Source of the DNA: Neisseria subflava
Lineage (GTDB): Bacteria; Pseudomonadota; Gammaproteobacteria; Burkholderiales; Neisseriaceae
DNA: 64,000 nucleotides
Direction: 5' to 3'
Assembly (NCBI RefSeq): GCF_005221305.1
Contig: NZ_CP039887.1
Span: 620,001 to 684,000, forward strand
The notes under the pieces were generated by a model. That model made no database searches and was not told where the DNA came from. It worked only from the letters and a program-made list of their open reading frames with translations. Below, in pieces: positions 41,855-51,044 of this stretch; the stretch's first letter is position 1, and every line of letters begins with the position of its first letter. A program made the translations under genes and the position numbers.

Positions 41855-43714
41855 TTAACGTTCGATTTGCGATACGTCGCGTACTGCGCCTTTGTCGGCG
41901 GAAGTCGCCATTGCGCCGTAGGCACGCAGGGCTGCGGAGACGTAGCGGTCGCGGTTTTCCGGTTTCCATGCTTTACTGCCGCGCGCTTCCATTTCGGCAC
42001 GGCGTGCGGCAAGCTCTTCATCGGAAATAACAAGGCGGATGCTGCGGTTTGGAATGTCGATTTCGATGGTGTCGCCTTCGTGTACCAAACCGATAGCGCC
42101 GCCTTCTGCCGCTTCAGGCGAAGCGTGGCCGATGGACAGGCCGGAAGTACCGCCGGAGAAGCGGCCGTCAGTTAAAAGGGCGCAGGCTTTGCCCAAACCT
42201 TTGGATTTCAGGTAAGAAGTCGGGTACAGCATTTCTTGCATGCCCGGGCCGCCTTTAGGGCCTTCATAGCGGATAATGACAATGTCGCCGGCAACGATTT
42301 GGTTGCCCAAAATGCCTTCTACTGCGTCTTCTTGGCTTTCAAACACGCGGGCGCGGCCGGTAAATTTGAGGATGCTCTCGTCCACGCCTGCGGTTTTCAC
42401 CACGCAGCCACGCTCGGCGATGTTGCCGAACAATACTGCCAAGCCGCCGTCTTGCGAGTAGGCATGCTCAACATCGCGGATACAGCCTTTTTCGCGGTCA
42501 AGGTCGAGGGTTTTCCACATACGGTTTTGCGAGAACGCCTGAGTAGTGCGCACGCCGCCTGGAGCCGCTTTGAAACGCTCGATGGCATGGGTGTTTTCAG
42601 GGTTGGTCACGTCCCATTTTTCAATCGCGTCTTTCAGTGTCGGCGCGTGGATGGTGTACACGTCGGTGTGCAGTTTGCCCGCTTTGTCCAATTCTTTCAG
42701 GATGGCGAAGATGCCGCCTGCGCGATGCACGTCTTCCATATAGTAGTCGTGGTTGTTTGGCGCGGTTTTGCAGATGCAGGGGACGACGCGGCTTAAGCGG
42801 TCGATGTCGGCCATTTTGAAATCTACGCCCGCTTCGTTGGCGACGGCGAGCAAGTGCAGGATGGTGTTGGTGGAGCCGCCCATGGCGATGTCCATGGTCA
42901 TGGCGTTTTCAAACGCTTTTTTGGTGGCGATGCTGCGCGGCAACACGGTTTCGTCGTCTTGCTCGTAATAGCGTTTGGTGATTTCGACAATCATGCGGCC
43001 TGCTTCGAGGAACAATTCTTTGCGACCTGCATGGGTGGCAAGGTAGGAGCCGTTGCCGGGCAGGGACAGGCCGAGCGCTTCGGTCAGGCAGTTCATGGAG
43101 TTGGCGGTGAACATGCCGGAGCAGGAGCCGCAAGTTGGGCAGGCGTTTTGTTCGACTTCTTCGACTTGTTTGTCGGTAATATTGTCGTCAGCCGATTCGA
43201 TCATGGCATCAATCAAGTCCAAACGGCGTTCAGGCTGAATATTGGCTACGCCGATAACTTTACCGGCTTCCATCGGGCCGCCGGAAACGAAGATGGTCGG
43301 AATGTTCAGGCGCATGGCGGCAATCAGCATGCCCGGGGTGATTTTGTCGCAGTTGGAAATGCACACCAGCGCGTCGGCGCAGTGGGCGTTGACCATATAT
43401 TCGATGGAGTCGGCAATCAAATCGCGGCTGGGCAGGGAGTACAGCATGCCGCTGTGTCCCATAGCAATACCGTCGTCGATGGCGATGGTGTTGAATTCTT
43501 TGGCGATTGCACCGGCTTTTTCGATTTCGCGGGCAACCAGCTGGCCCATATTGTGCAGGTGGACATGGCCGGGCACGAATTGGGTGAAGGAGTTGGCAAC
43601 GGCGATGATGGGCTTGCCGAAGTCGGTTTCCATCACGCCGGTGGCGCGCCACAATGCGCGCGCGCCCGCCATATTGCGGCCGTGGGTAGAGGTTTTGGAG
43701 CGGTATTCAGGCAT
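41855..43714 (-). CDS. ilvD: Dihydroxy-acid dehydratase
   Basis: 619 residues, the standard length. Iron-sulfur cysteines lie in ISNCDKITPG and CPTCGSCSGMFTANSMNC; the substrate-binding DGRFSGGTSGLSIGH is near the C terminus. It dehydrates dihydroxy acids in the isoleucine, valine and pantothenate pathways. It is monocistronic, with a DUS just upstream at about 43739. Confidence 0.97.
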   Translation of the reverse strand: MPEYRSKTSTHGRNMAGARALWRATGVMETDFGKPIIAVANSFTQFVPGHVHLHNMGQLVAREIEKAGAIAKEFNTIAIDDGIAMGHSGMLYSLPSRDLIADSIEYMVNAHCADALVCISNCDKITPGMLIAAMRLNIPTIFVSGGPMEAGKVIGVANIQPERRLDLIDAMIESADDNITDKQVEEVEQNACPTCGSCSGMFTANSMNCLTEALGLSLPGNGSYLATHAGRKELFLEAGRMIVEITKRYYEQDDETVLPRSIATKKAFENAMTMDIAMGGSTNTILHLLAVANEAGVDFKMADIDRLSRVVPCICKTAPNNHDYYMEDVHRAGGIFAILKELDKAGKLHTDVYTIHAPTLKDAIEKWDVTNPENTHAIERFKAAPGGVRTTQAFSQNRMWKTLDLDREKGCIRDVEHAYSQDGGLAVLFGNIAERGCVVKTAGVDESILKFTGRARVFESQEDAVEGILGNQIVAGDIVIIRYEGPKGGPGMQEMLYPTSYLKSKGLGKACALLTDGRFSGGTSGLSIGHASPEAAEGGAIGLVHEGDTIEIDIPNRSIRLVISDEELAARRAEMEARGSKAWKPENRDRYVSAALRAYGAMATSADKGAVRDVSQIER

Positions 43715-43992
43715 TTTTGTTCCTTTATTTTATGCTGAGGCCGTCTGAAATAGGCTGGTTGGTTGGCGGCCCGTTGTAGAAATAACTGGGTATTTTATAC
43801 CAATTACGAGCGATAAAGCACGCTATTTTGTAATAAAACTAAACTGTATTTGCTTCACCTGAATTTGCTGATCATTCTTTCAGACGGCCTGAAGTTTTCT
43901 TAGGATGAAACGCTGTCTTTCTCAGTTGCAAAAGATGTTGGCATCAAAAAGTGATATGATAGGGAACTTCTCACATTTCTAAGGATAAGACG

Positions 43993-44556
43993 ATGAAAAA
44001 AATCATGTTTGCATTGTGTTCGGCCATGTTGGCTTCTGCTGCGTCTGCCGCTGTTTATAAAGTGGACGAATTCCATGCCAATGCCCGCTTTGCCATCGAC
44101 CATTTCAACACCAGCACCAACGTCGGCGGTATTTATGGTTTGACCGGCAATTTGGAATTTGACCGTGCCAAACGCCAAGGCTCTATCGATATCGTATTGC
44201 CTTTGTCCAAACTGCAAACCGGTTCGGACCACTTTACCCAACATTTGAAATCTGCCGATATTTTCAATGCAGACAAATACCCTGAAATTCGTTTTGTATC
44301 CACCAAATTCAATTTCAACGGCAAAAAACTGCTTTCCGTTGACGGCAACCTGACCATGAACGGCAAAACTGCGCCGGTAAAACTCAAAGCCGATAAATTC
44401 AACTGCTACCAAAGCCCGATGGCAAAAGCAGAAGTGTGCGGCGGCGACTTCAGCACCACCATCGACCGCACCAAATGGGGTTTGGATTATTTGGTAAGTG
44501 CCGGTATGAGCAAAAAAGTAAACATCAATATCCAAATCGAAGCAGTAAAACAATAA
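43993..44556 (+). CDS. YceI-family periplasmic lipid-binding protein
   Basis: 187 residues with a signal peptide (cut after SAASA). The mature part is a YceI lipocalin-like barrel: YKVDEFHANARFAIDHFNTS, GSIDIVLPLSKLQTGSDHF, FNADKYPEIRFVSTKF, and GGDFSTTIDRTKWGLDYL. The family binds isoprenoid or quinone-like lipids in the periplasm. The gap from ilvD (43715-43992) holds one DUS near 43886 and otherwise nothing recognisable. Confidence 0.9.
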   Translation: MKKIMFALCSAMLASAASAAVYKVDEFHANARFAIDHFNTSTNVGGIYGLTGNLEFDRAKRQGSIDIVLPLSKLQTGSDHFTQHLKSADIFNADKYPEIRFVSTKFNFNGKKLLSVDGNLTMNGKTAPVKLKADKFNCYQSPMAKAEVCGGDFSTTIDRTKWGLDYLVSAGMSKKVNINIQIEAVKQ

Positions 44557-44577
44557 TCCTGCTTGATTTCAAAATAA

Positions 44578-44611
44578 AGGCCGTCTGAACGGAATCTGTT
44601 CAGACGGCCTT
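44578..44611. terminator. DUS inverted repeat between yceI and the symporter gene
   Basis: AGGCCGTCTGAAC and GTTCAGACGGCCT flank a short loop between two converging genes and can serve both. Confidence 0.7.
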
Positions 44612-44625
44612 ATAATTATACGTAG

Positions 44626-45573
44626 TTAGGAGTGTTGATTTTTGTCGGCTTTGGCTGCCCAATAAGTTGCCAGAAGCGAGCCGGAGATATTGTGCCACAC
44701 GCTGAACAATGCGCTGGGAACGGCAACAACCGGCGCGGCGGCAAAGTGTGCGGCGGCAAGGGCGGCACCTAAGCCTGAGTTTTGCATACCGACTTCGATG
44801 GCCAGCGTTTTTTGTGCGTCATAAGGCAGGCCGGTCCATTTGGCGGCAAAGAAGCCGAGCAGATAGCCGATGCCGTTGTGAAGTACGACAACCGCGAAAA
44901 TCAGCAGGCCGCTTTCAATAATCTTGCCTTTGCTGGCGCCGACTACCGCGCCGATAATCAGCACGATGGCGGCAACGGAAACCAGCGGCAGCGCATCGGT
45001 CAGTTTTTCAGTTTTGTTGCCCAAGACTTTATGGACAATCAAGCCCAAAACGATGGGGAACAAAACCATTTTGACGATGGACATCAACATACTGCCCGCT
45101 TGGATTTCCAGCATTTCACCGGCAAGCATCAGGAAGATGGCAGGGGTCAGCAATGGGGAAATCAGGGTAGAAACCGATGTAACGGCAACCGACAAAGCCA
45201 CATTGCCGCGCGCCAAATAGGTTATCACATTGGAAGCCGTACCGCCCGGACAGCAGCCGACCAAAATCACACCGACCGCGATTTCGGCAGGCAGGTTCAA
45301 CAGTTTCGCCAGCAGATAGGCAGTTGCAGGCATGATGGCGAATTGGGCAATCACGCCGATAATGACGGCTTTGGGATGTTTGAACAAAATGTCAAAGTCG
45401 GAGGGTTTGAGGGTCAAGCCCATGCCGAACATGATGACGCCCAGTAGCCAAGGAATGTAAGGGCCGACCCATTTGAAGGTGTCGGGTGCAGAAAAAGCGA
45501 TGCCAGCAAAGAGCGCGGCCCAGAGGGAAAAGGTCTTTCCGATAAAATTACTGATTTTGTTGAGGGTATTCAT
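44626..45573 (-). CDS. Bile acid:sodium symporter homologue (ASBT_NM type)
   Basis: 315 residues with ten membrane helices. It matches the N. meningitidis ASBT homologue used for structure work: SFIGK then TFSLWAALF near the start, GCCPGGTASNVITYLARG, and EVGMQNSGLGAALAAAH with the crossover sodium-site residues. The physiological substrate in Neisseria is debated (bile acids in vitro, pantoate-like compounds proposed). ATG 45573 fits the family start; the frame is open to 45618. Confidence 0.93.
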   Translation of the reverse strand: MNTLNKISNFIGKTFSLWAALFAGIAFSAPDTFKWVGPYIPWLLGVIMFGMGLTLKPSDFDILFKHPKAVIIGVIAQFAIMPATAYLLAKLLNLPAEIAVGVILVGCCPGGTASNVITYLARGNVALSVAVTSVSTLISPLLTPAIFLMLAGEMLEIQAGSMLMSIVKMVLFPIVLGLIVHKVLGNKTEKLTDALPLVSVAAIVLIIGAVVGASKGKIIESGLLIFAVVVLHNGIGYLLGFFAAKWTGLPYDAQKTLAIEVGMQNSGLGAALAAAHFAAAPVVAVPSALFSVWHNISGSLLATYWAAKADKNQHS

Positions 45574-45656
45574 GATGATATGTTGTGAAGTTGTTTTTAA
45601 GGGAAACCAAGGATACACGCCTTAACCTTAATTTGCAAAATGGCTTAAAATAAATA

Positions 45657-45693
45657 AGGCCGTCTGAAGATAAGAATTGATTTTCAGACGGCC
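45657..45693. terminator. DUS inverted repeat after nnrD
   Basis: AAGGCCGTCTGAAG and TTTTCAGACGGCC with a short loop, about 30 bases after the nnrD stop. Confidence 0.65.
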
Positions 45694-45722
45694 TGTGATT
45701 TGTATTTGCTATATAGACGGCA

Positions 45723-46604
45723 TTATTCTTTTGATAAAATATTGCGCAGCCATCGGGCGGCAGGTGCGATTTCTCCGGCGAGCATACCGGTTTCGATTTG
45801 GCCGCTGTGTTTGATGACATCGGCCGCCGCACCATGCAGCCATACGCCGGCGCAGGCGGCTTGGAATGTCGGAATGCCTTGTGCCAGCAAGCTGCCGATA
45901 ATGCCGCTCAAGACATCGCCGCTGCCTGCAGTGGCCAAACCGGCATTGCCGCTGGTGTTGGTATAGACTATGCCGTCTGCCGTGGCCACCAATGTATGAT
46001 GGCCTTTCAACACGACGGTCGCGCCATATTTACGGCTGATTTCGGTTACGGCTTTCTGTCTGTCGGCTTGAACTGATTGGGTATCGGTGCCGAGTAGGCG
46101 GGCGGCTTCGGCCGGATGAGGTGTCAGGACGATATGTTTGTACGATTTGAGGCGTTCGGCTAATTCGGAAGAACGGGCAAGCAGTGTCAAAGCATCTGCA
46201 TCGAGCAATAAAGGCTGGTTATGGTGTGTAGACAGGATTTGGGGCAGCAGCTGCTCTGATAATCCGTCCAAGCCAAAGCCGCAGCCGATTACCCGTGCGC
46301 CGACATCGTTGCGCTCCATCAGTTGGGTCGCAGTGGCGAGCATAATTTCAGGACGTTCGGGAATAATGGCAAAAGGTAGCGTGGCTTGGTTGAAGCCCGC
46401 CCAAACCTTGCCGCACCCTTGATACATCGCGGCTGTGGCTGCCAAAACGACCGCGCCGCTCATTCCCGTTGTGCCGCCGATAATGGCAAGCGTGCCGTAT
46501 GTGCCTTTGTGTGATTCTTGGGCGCGGGGGCGGAATACGTCGGGAAATGCTAAGGCCGTCTGAAAAGCTTGAAGCGATTCGGGAAGCGTGTAGATGGGCT
46601 GCAT
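45723..46604 (-). CDS. nnrD: ADP-dependent NAD(P)H-hydrate dehydratase
   Basis: 293 residues. Carbohydrate-kinase-like fold with GTLAIIGGTTGMSGAVVLAA, VLTPHPAEAARLLG, VLKGHHTLVA and the catalytic GSGDVLSGIIGSLLAQG. It repairs hydrated NAD(P)H in the cytoplasm. The epimerase partner domain (YjeF-N) is not fused here. ATG 46604 has GGAAGG seven bases upstream; the frame is open to 46619. Confidence 0.92.
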   Translation of the reverse strand: MQPIYTLPESLQAFQTALAFPDVFRPRAQESHKGTYGTLAIIGGTTGMSGAVVLAATAAMYQGCGKVWAGFNQATLPFAIIPERPEIMLATATQLMERNDVGARVIGCGFGLDGLSEQLLPQILSTHHNQPLLLDADALTLLARSSELAERLKSYKHIVLTPHPAEAARLLGTDTQSVQADRQKAVTEISRKYGATVVLKGHHTLVATADGIVYTNTSGNAGLATAGSGDVLSGIIGSLLAQGIPTFQAACAGVWLHGAAADVIKHSGQIETGMLAGEIAPAARWLRNILSKE

Positions 46605-46657
46605 GGCGTAACCTTCCAAGATAAGAAATTTAATTTTAAATCAGAAAGTAAAAGGTA

Positions 46658-47314
46658 ATGAAGCAAAAAATAAAAGTTTGGGACGCACCTACGCGCCTGT
46701 TCCATTGGCTCTTGGTGCTAATGATGGGATTCATGTGGTACAGCGCAACCCAAGGCGGCGATATGCTGGTATGGCACTTACGCGGCGGCTTGTTGATGCT
46801 GGCTTTGGTGGTTTTCCGCATGTGCTGGGGGATTTGGGGTAGCGATACGACAAAATTCAGCCGATTTGTGCGCCCGTTTTCCGAAATCCGCCGCTACACG
46901 CAAGGTCAAATGTCTGAAGACGAATTGGTCGGTCACAATCCTTTGGGCGCGCTGATGGTGATCGCTTTATTGGCCGTGTTGTTTTTTCAGACGGCCACAG
47001 GCTTATTTGCCGCCGATGAAAATACGTTTACCAATTCCGGCTTTTTGAATCATTTGGTCAGCGAACACGCCGGTACGCTGGCGCGAAAAATCCATGTCAA
47101 TTTCTTTAATGTCTTAGCTGTTTTGGCGGGCGTACATATCGCGGCTGTTTTGCTGTATCGCTTTGTGAAAAAACAGGATTTGATTACGCCGATGATTAAC
47201 GGCTTTAAAACCATCGATGCCAAGCAGCCTAAATTGGCCGGAATGGGACAACTGTTTGCCGCTTTGTTGGTGGCGATTGCTTTAGTGTGCGCAGTATGGA
47301 TGTTGCGCGGCTGA
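46658..47314 (+). CDS. Cytochrome b561-type diheme membrane protein
   Basis: 218 residues with about four to five membrane helices. It starts with KVWDAPTRLFHWLLV, and histidines in helices 1, 2 and later (WHLRGGLLML, KIHVNFFNVLAVLAGVHIAAV) fit two b-type hemes of the cytochrome b561/CybH family. It would pass electrons to or from the quinone pool. A DUS lies inside the gene at about 46986-46997. Confidence 0.9.
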   Translation: MKQKIKVWDAPTRLFHWLLVLMMGFMWYSATQGGDMLVWHLRGGLLMLALVVFRMCWGIWGSDTTKFSRFVRPFSEIRRYTQGQMSEDELVGHNPLGALMVIALLAVLFFQTATGLFAADENTFTNSGFLNHLVSEHAGTLARKIHVNFFNVLAVLAGVHIAAVLLYRFVKKQDLITPMINGFKTIDAKQPKLAGMGQLFAALLVAIALVCAVWMLRG

Positions 47315-47333
47315 TGTTTTAATGCTGATACCT

Positions 47334-47386
47334 AAAAACAAACCGACCCCGATAGCTGAAATGGCTGTTGGGGTCGGTTTGTTTTT
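47334..47386. terminator. Rho-independent terminator after cytochrome b561 and the methyltransferase
   Basis: AAAAACAAACCGACCCC pairs perfectly with GGGGTCGGTTTGTTTTT across a 19-base loop, giving A- and T-run flanks on each strand. It can end both converging genes. Confidence 0.85.
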
Positions 47387-47405
47387 AGGGTTTAAAAGAT
47401 GATGT

Positions 47406-48494
47406 TCAGACGGCCTTAACGCAGCGCAAGATGCTGTGGCCGCGGCCGATGCCGTCTGAAATTTCCGCTACTTTCAATCCGGCTTTTTCAACGCAACGGA
47501 TCAGGTCTTCAGAGTGGAAGATTTTGCTGTTGCCGTTGGCCATGGCAGTGAAATACAGGCTGGTCATGGTCAGACAGTAGGCGGCGGTTTCGTAGCGTTG
47601 TCTGTCCCAGAAAGGCTCCATGATGTAGAGGCTGGTGTTTTCGCTCATGGATGCAGCGGCGCGTTGAAGAATGCTGGTGGCTTGTTCTTCGGTAAAACAG
47701 TCTAGGAATTGGCTCATCCAGATCGCATCAAAACCGGTCGGGAACGGAATTTCAGGATCAAGTAGGTTGGCCGGATGGGCGTGGATACGGTCTGCGCCGT
47801 TTTTGCCTTTGGTCGCTTCGCGCATCAAACCGATTTGTTGCGGCAGATCCATGATGGTTACTTCGACTTCGGCATTGTGGTTGACACATTGTTCCGCCCA
47901 GCGGCCGGTATTGCCGCCGACATCGAGCAGTTTTTTAACCGGTTTGGCGAACACAGTGTTGAGTGCTTCGGTGAAGGAGTTGTCGGAATAATAATGGTCG
48001 AATGCAAACCATTTTTCCTGCGCGATGCTTGGCAATGAAGACAAGCCTTCGTAAATGGTCGGCCAGTCGCCGAATACTTTCAGGCCTTCGGGCTTGCCGG
48101 TTTGCAGGGTTTTTTCCAAATCAAACATGCCTTGGTAGCAGATTTCCTGCGTGAAATCCATGTTGACGCGAGCCATTTTGTCTTTGAGGACAAACCAACC
48201 GGCCTTACTGATGAAATAGCGGTTGTCGCGAGTCAAGACAGTGCCGATAGACAGCGAAGCTTCCAGCAGGACTTGTGCTGCGTAGTTGCTGATTTTCGCT
48301 TTTTCGGCGATTTCGGCTTGAGTGAGGCCGTCTGGATGGTCGTTCAGCAAATCCAGAATGCCAAATTTCACCATCAGGCGGGAAACTTGGAACACAATCG
48401 GTGCAAAAGCGATTTCTTGAGCCAGACGTTGCGCCTCGCCTGCGGACTGGTGTTCGTGGGAATAGCGTTGTTCTAGGGCAGGGAAGAGTTGCAT
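47406..48494 (-). CDS. SAM-dependent O-methyltransferase (plant-OMT-like), APE-cluster gene
   Basis: 362 residues. An N-terminal winged-helix dimerisation domain (GILDLLNDHPDGLTQAEIAE) is followed by the methyltransferase core with LLDVGGNTGRWAEQC, IMDLPQQIGLM and DAIWMSQFLDCF. It resembles small-molecule O-methyltransferases. In APE or flexirubin clusters such an enzyme modifies the aryl head group; that role is inference. It is the last gene of the minus-strand arm and ends VKAV from a DUS. Confidence 0.87.
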   Translation of the reverse strand: MQLFPALEQRYSHEHQSAGEAQRLAQEIAFAPIVFQVSRLMVKFGILDLLNDHPDGLTQAEIAEKAKISNYAAQVLLEASLSIGTVLTRDNRYFISKAGWFVLKDKMARVNMDFTQEICYQGMFDLEKTLQTGKPEGLKVFGDWPTIYEGLSSLPSIAQEKWFAFDHYYSDNSFTEALNTVFAKPVKKLLDVGGNTGRWAEQCVNHNAEVEVTIMDLPQQIGLMREATKGKNGADRIHAHPANLLDPEIPFPTGFDAIWMSQFLDCFTEEQATSILQRAAASMSENTSLYIMEPFWDRQRYETAAYCLTMTSLYFTAMANGNSKIFHSEDLIRCVEKAGLKVAEISDGIGRGHSILRCVKAV

Positions 48495-48530
48495 ATTGTT
48501 GGTTTTCCACTAAAAAGTTAATAAGTATAT

Positions 48531-50234
48531 TCAGACGGCCTCAAACACAATCCGTCCTGATGCACACGGATGCTCTCCGTTGTTGATTTTAAAGCTCAGT
48601 TTGTTTTTACTTTCATCAAATTTCAGCTCTACCGACACTTCATCGTGAGGACGGATAAACTGCTGATATTTCAGATTTTCGATGCGGATGACGCGCTGTT
48701 TGCCCCACGGCTTGGGCGCGATCAGGCTGCGCACCCATTGCAGCTCGACCACGCCGGGAACCAGCGGGAAGGTGGCAAAATGACCGCCGAAATAAACCAA
48801 ATCCAAAGGCACGCGCCCGATAAAAGTTTCGGTATTGGTTTCGTCGTCAGATGAAGTTTTCGACCAAACGGGCGAAGTCTGGGCAACGGTAAAGGCCGTC
48901 TGAAAATCCGCCGCGGCGATTTTGGCTTGGGCGTTGCGCGGCAGGCTGTCGGTAAAACGCCAGTAACGCGGCAGGGCAATGGTGTCCTGCGTGGCGGCCA
49001 GATGGCGTTTGAGCGTATCGGCAACTACAGCACGGCCTTTCTCGCGCAAGGCGGCGATACCGTCTGCGTTCAATGCCGCCCATATGGCAATGCGTTGGTG
49101 TTGCGGATGGCGGCCGCAATGGGCATCGGCAATCCAAGGATGTTGTAAAAGTTCGTGTTCGATTTGGGTCAGCGACACGCGTTTGTCCTCAAATTTAATA
49201 ATGCGGTCTTGGCGACCGAGTAACAGAAAACTGTCATCTTGCGGCTCGATCAAATCGGCTGTTTGACGGCGTTCGGGCGACCAAGGCGAAGAAGCCCAAA
49301 GTGCGCCTTCTTCGTTTTGCCCGATTTCCACGCCTTTGAAAGTCTGCCATTCTTGGCGTTCGCAACGTGAGGCAATCACGCCGGTTTCGGTGCTGCCATA
49401 GACTTCAAACGGGCGGACGGCAGCCTGTTGCAGCAAATCTGCCGTAGCTGCGGGCAATGCGCCTCCGGCCGAGACAATGCCTACAATTTTATGGCCGATA
49501 CTTTGCCAGTTGCGGTTTTCACCCAAGCGGTTGAGTACGGCCGGGCTGGCGATCCAAACCACTTTATCATGTGCGGCCGTGCTGGAAAGCAGGTTTTCCG
49601 GATAAACCGCCTGCTGTCGCTCCATAGTCCAACCCATTGTCAGAGCGAGTGCGAAGCGAAACGTGAAGCCGTAAAGGTGTTGCGGAATCACGCTGCCGAC
49701 CACAGTTTCACCATGTTGTCCAAATGGCAGCGTATTTGCCAAAGTCAGGGCTTCTGCCTGCATTTGCGCGGCGGTTTTCACAATAATCTGCGCTTCGCCG
49801 CTGGAGCCCGACGTTTTCAGCCATGCTTCGGCATGGTCGGGAATCAGATGGTTTTCAGGATAGGTGTTCAGCCCTTCCAAATCTGTTTTAGCTAATACAT
49901 CAGGCAAGTGCCAGATGTTCAGGCCGTCTGAAGACAGCTTTTTATCTGTTGAATCCGTTAAAAACGCTTCTGCCGTTTTGCCCCAATCCAAATTGTCTTG
50001 CGCCAAATTGGGCAGCAATAAAACCTTTCCGCCAGAATGCCACACTGCCAATACGGCACAGGCAAACAGCGCGGCATCGTCAAACCACAACGCGGCTGTT
50101 TGCACGCCTGCCTGTTTCAGACGGCCTGACAGATGAAAAACCGCACGGTTGAAATCAGCACGCGTCCAATTCGGATGGGTGGCGATAAGATCGTGTTGGG
50201 GTAGATCGGGGGATAGGATTCGGGTTAGGTGCAT
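48531..50234 (-). CDS. Aryl-acid AMP-dependent ligase fused to a hotdog dehydratase
   Basis: 567 residues in two parts. Residues 1-445 are an acyl-adenylating enzyme with LKTSGSSGEAQIIVK (P-loop), VYGSTETG, LLGRQDRIIKFEDKRVSL and a final lysine in NAQAKI. Residues about 470-567 form a hotdog fold (PLDLVYFGGHFATFPLVPGV, KYQQFIRPHDEVSVEL), like the small ApeI dehydratases that are separate proteins in E. coli. The ligase would load an aryl acid onto the acyl carrier protein and the dehydratase would act in chain extension. It ends FEAV from a DUS. Confidence 0.88.
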   Translation of the reverse strand: MHLTRILSPDLPQHDLIATHPNWTRADFNRAVFHLSGRLKQAGVQTAALWFDDAALFACAVLAVWHSGGKVLLLPNLAQDNLDWGKTAEAFLTDSTDKKLSSDGLNIWHLPDVLAKTDLEGLNTYPENHLIPDHAEAWLKTSGSSGEAQIIVKTAAQMQAEALTLANTLPFGQHGETVVGSVIPQHLYGFTFRFALALTMGWTMERQQAVYPENLLSSTAAHDKVVWIASPAVLNRLGENRNWQSIGHKIVGIVSAGGALPAATADLLQQAAVRPFEVYGSTETGVIASRCERQEWQTFKGVEIGQNEEGALWASSPWSPERRQTADLIEPQDDSFLLLGRQDRIIKFEDKRVSLTQIEHELLQHPWIADAHCGRHPQHQRIAIWAALNADGIAALREKGRAVVADTLKRHLAATQDTIALPRYWRFTDSLPRNAQAKIAAADFQTAFTVAQTSPVWSKTSSDDETNTETFIGRVPLDLVYFGGHFATFPLVPGVVELQWVRSLIAPKPWGKQRVIRIENLKYQQFIRPHDEVSVELKFDESKNKLSFKINNGEHPCASGRIVFEAV

Positions 50235-50249
50235 AATGGTTCAAAGGTT

Positions 50250-51005
50250 TTATAATTTTGATGTATTTGCCTTGGTATCTTCTTTGAATTGAGCCAAGCA
50301 TTCATCGTATTGTTTGTTTGTCGTTTGGCGTACCAATTCGTAATCATTTGCCTGCCACTCTCCCAATGAATGGCTTTCACTTCTTTTGAAGCAATGGAGT
50401 AACCGATCGGTTTTACCGTTTTGTCCGTCTACAAAAAGGCTGACTTCATTGTTCAGAAAGAAGTGGTCTCGTTTATTGAATTTTTCATAAACCAAATAGA
50501 AACGGCCCGGTTGGACAAATAGTTTCTTATTGGCACTATTGCCTTTAAATGACCGTTTTGCCGCCCAATCGCGAACTTTTGGGGAGAATTGTTCAAAAGC
50601 TGGATTCGCAAAATTCGGTTTAATAGGCTTTCCGCTTAAATTGTGTTTGTCCAGCAGGTCAGGGCCTTCATATCCAAAATGATTGCTGTTGCGTGCAAGA
50701 ATCAGTAATGCAAAAGTTGCTGTAAATACGGCTGTTTGTGCAGCCCTTGCTTTTACCGTATTGGATTTCCGGATAATCATCAAATTCATGCTGCTGGCTG
50801 TAGTATCGTCAGAATAACTATTGTGTATTCGGTCAATGACGGTCAGGTTTCCCGAGCGCGTTTTGATGGTGTGGCTGGCAACTTCCGTATAATTTTTCTT
50901 GTATTCGGCTTCTGCCTTTTCTTCAGGGTGTAAAGGCGTTTTAGACGTCGAAGAACATGCGGTAAATGTGAAGGAAATCAGGGTGAGTAGGATAATTTTT
51001 TTCAT
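50250..51005 (-). CDS. Lipoprotein of unknown function in the APE-type locus
   Basis: 251 residues beginning with a lipoprotein signal (ISFTFTACSSTSK). The mature part has a stretch TAVFTATFALLILARN that may be a second membrane contact, and basic, aromatic segments (PGRFYLVYEKFNKRDHFF). I do not recognise the family. It lies 15 bases upstream of the ligase and 39 bases after the COG4648 gene, within the same run of minus-strand genes. It is AT-richer than its neighbours and not a standard APE component, so it may be an inserted or lineage-specific gene. Confidence 0.7.
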   Translation of the reverse strand: MKKIILLTLISFTFTACSSTSKTPLHPEEKAEAEYKKNYTEVASHTIKTRSGNLTVIDRIHNSYSDDTTASSMNLMIIRKSNTVKARAAQTAVFTATFALLILARNSNHFGYEGPDLLDKHNLSGKPIKPNFANPAFEQFSPKVRDWAAKRSFKGNSANKKLFVQPGRFYLVYEKFNKRDHFFLNNEVSLFVDGQNGKTDRLLHCFKRSESHSLGEWQANDYELVRQTTNKQYDECLAQFKEDTKANTSKL

Positions 51006-51044
51006 TATGGTTATTCGTCTAATTGATGAAATATTTTTAATGGA

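Noticed and set aside
42854..43738. Long plus-strand reading frame of 294 codons
   Set aside because: It lies antisense to ilvD, has no family features and reflects the codon bias of the opposite strand.
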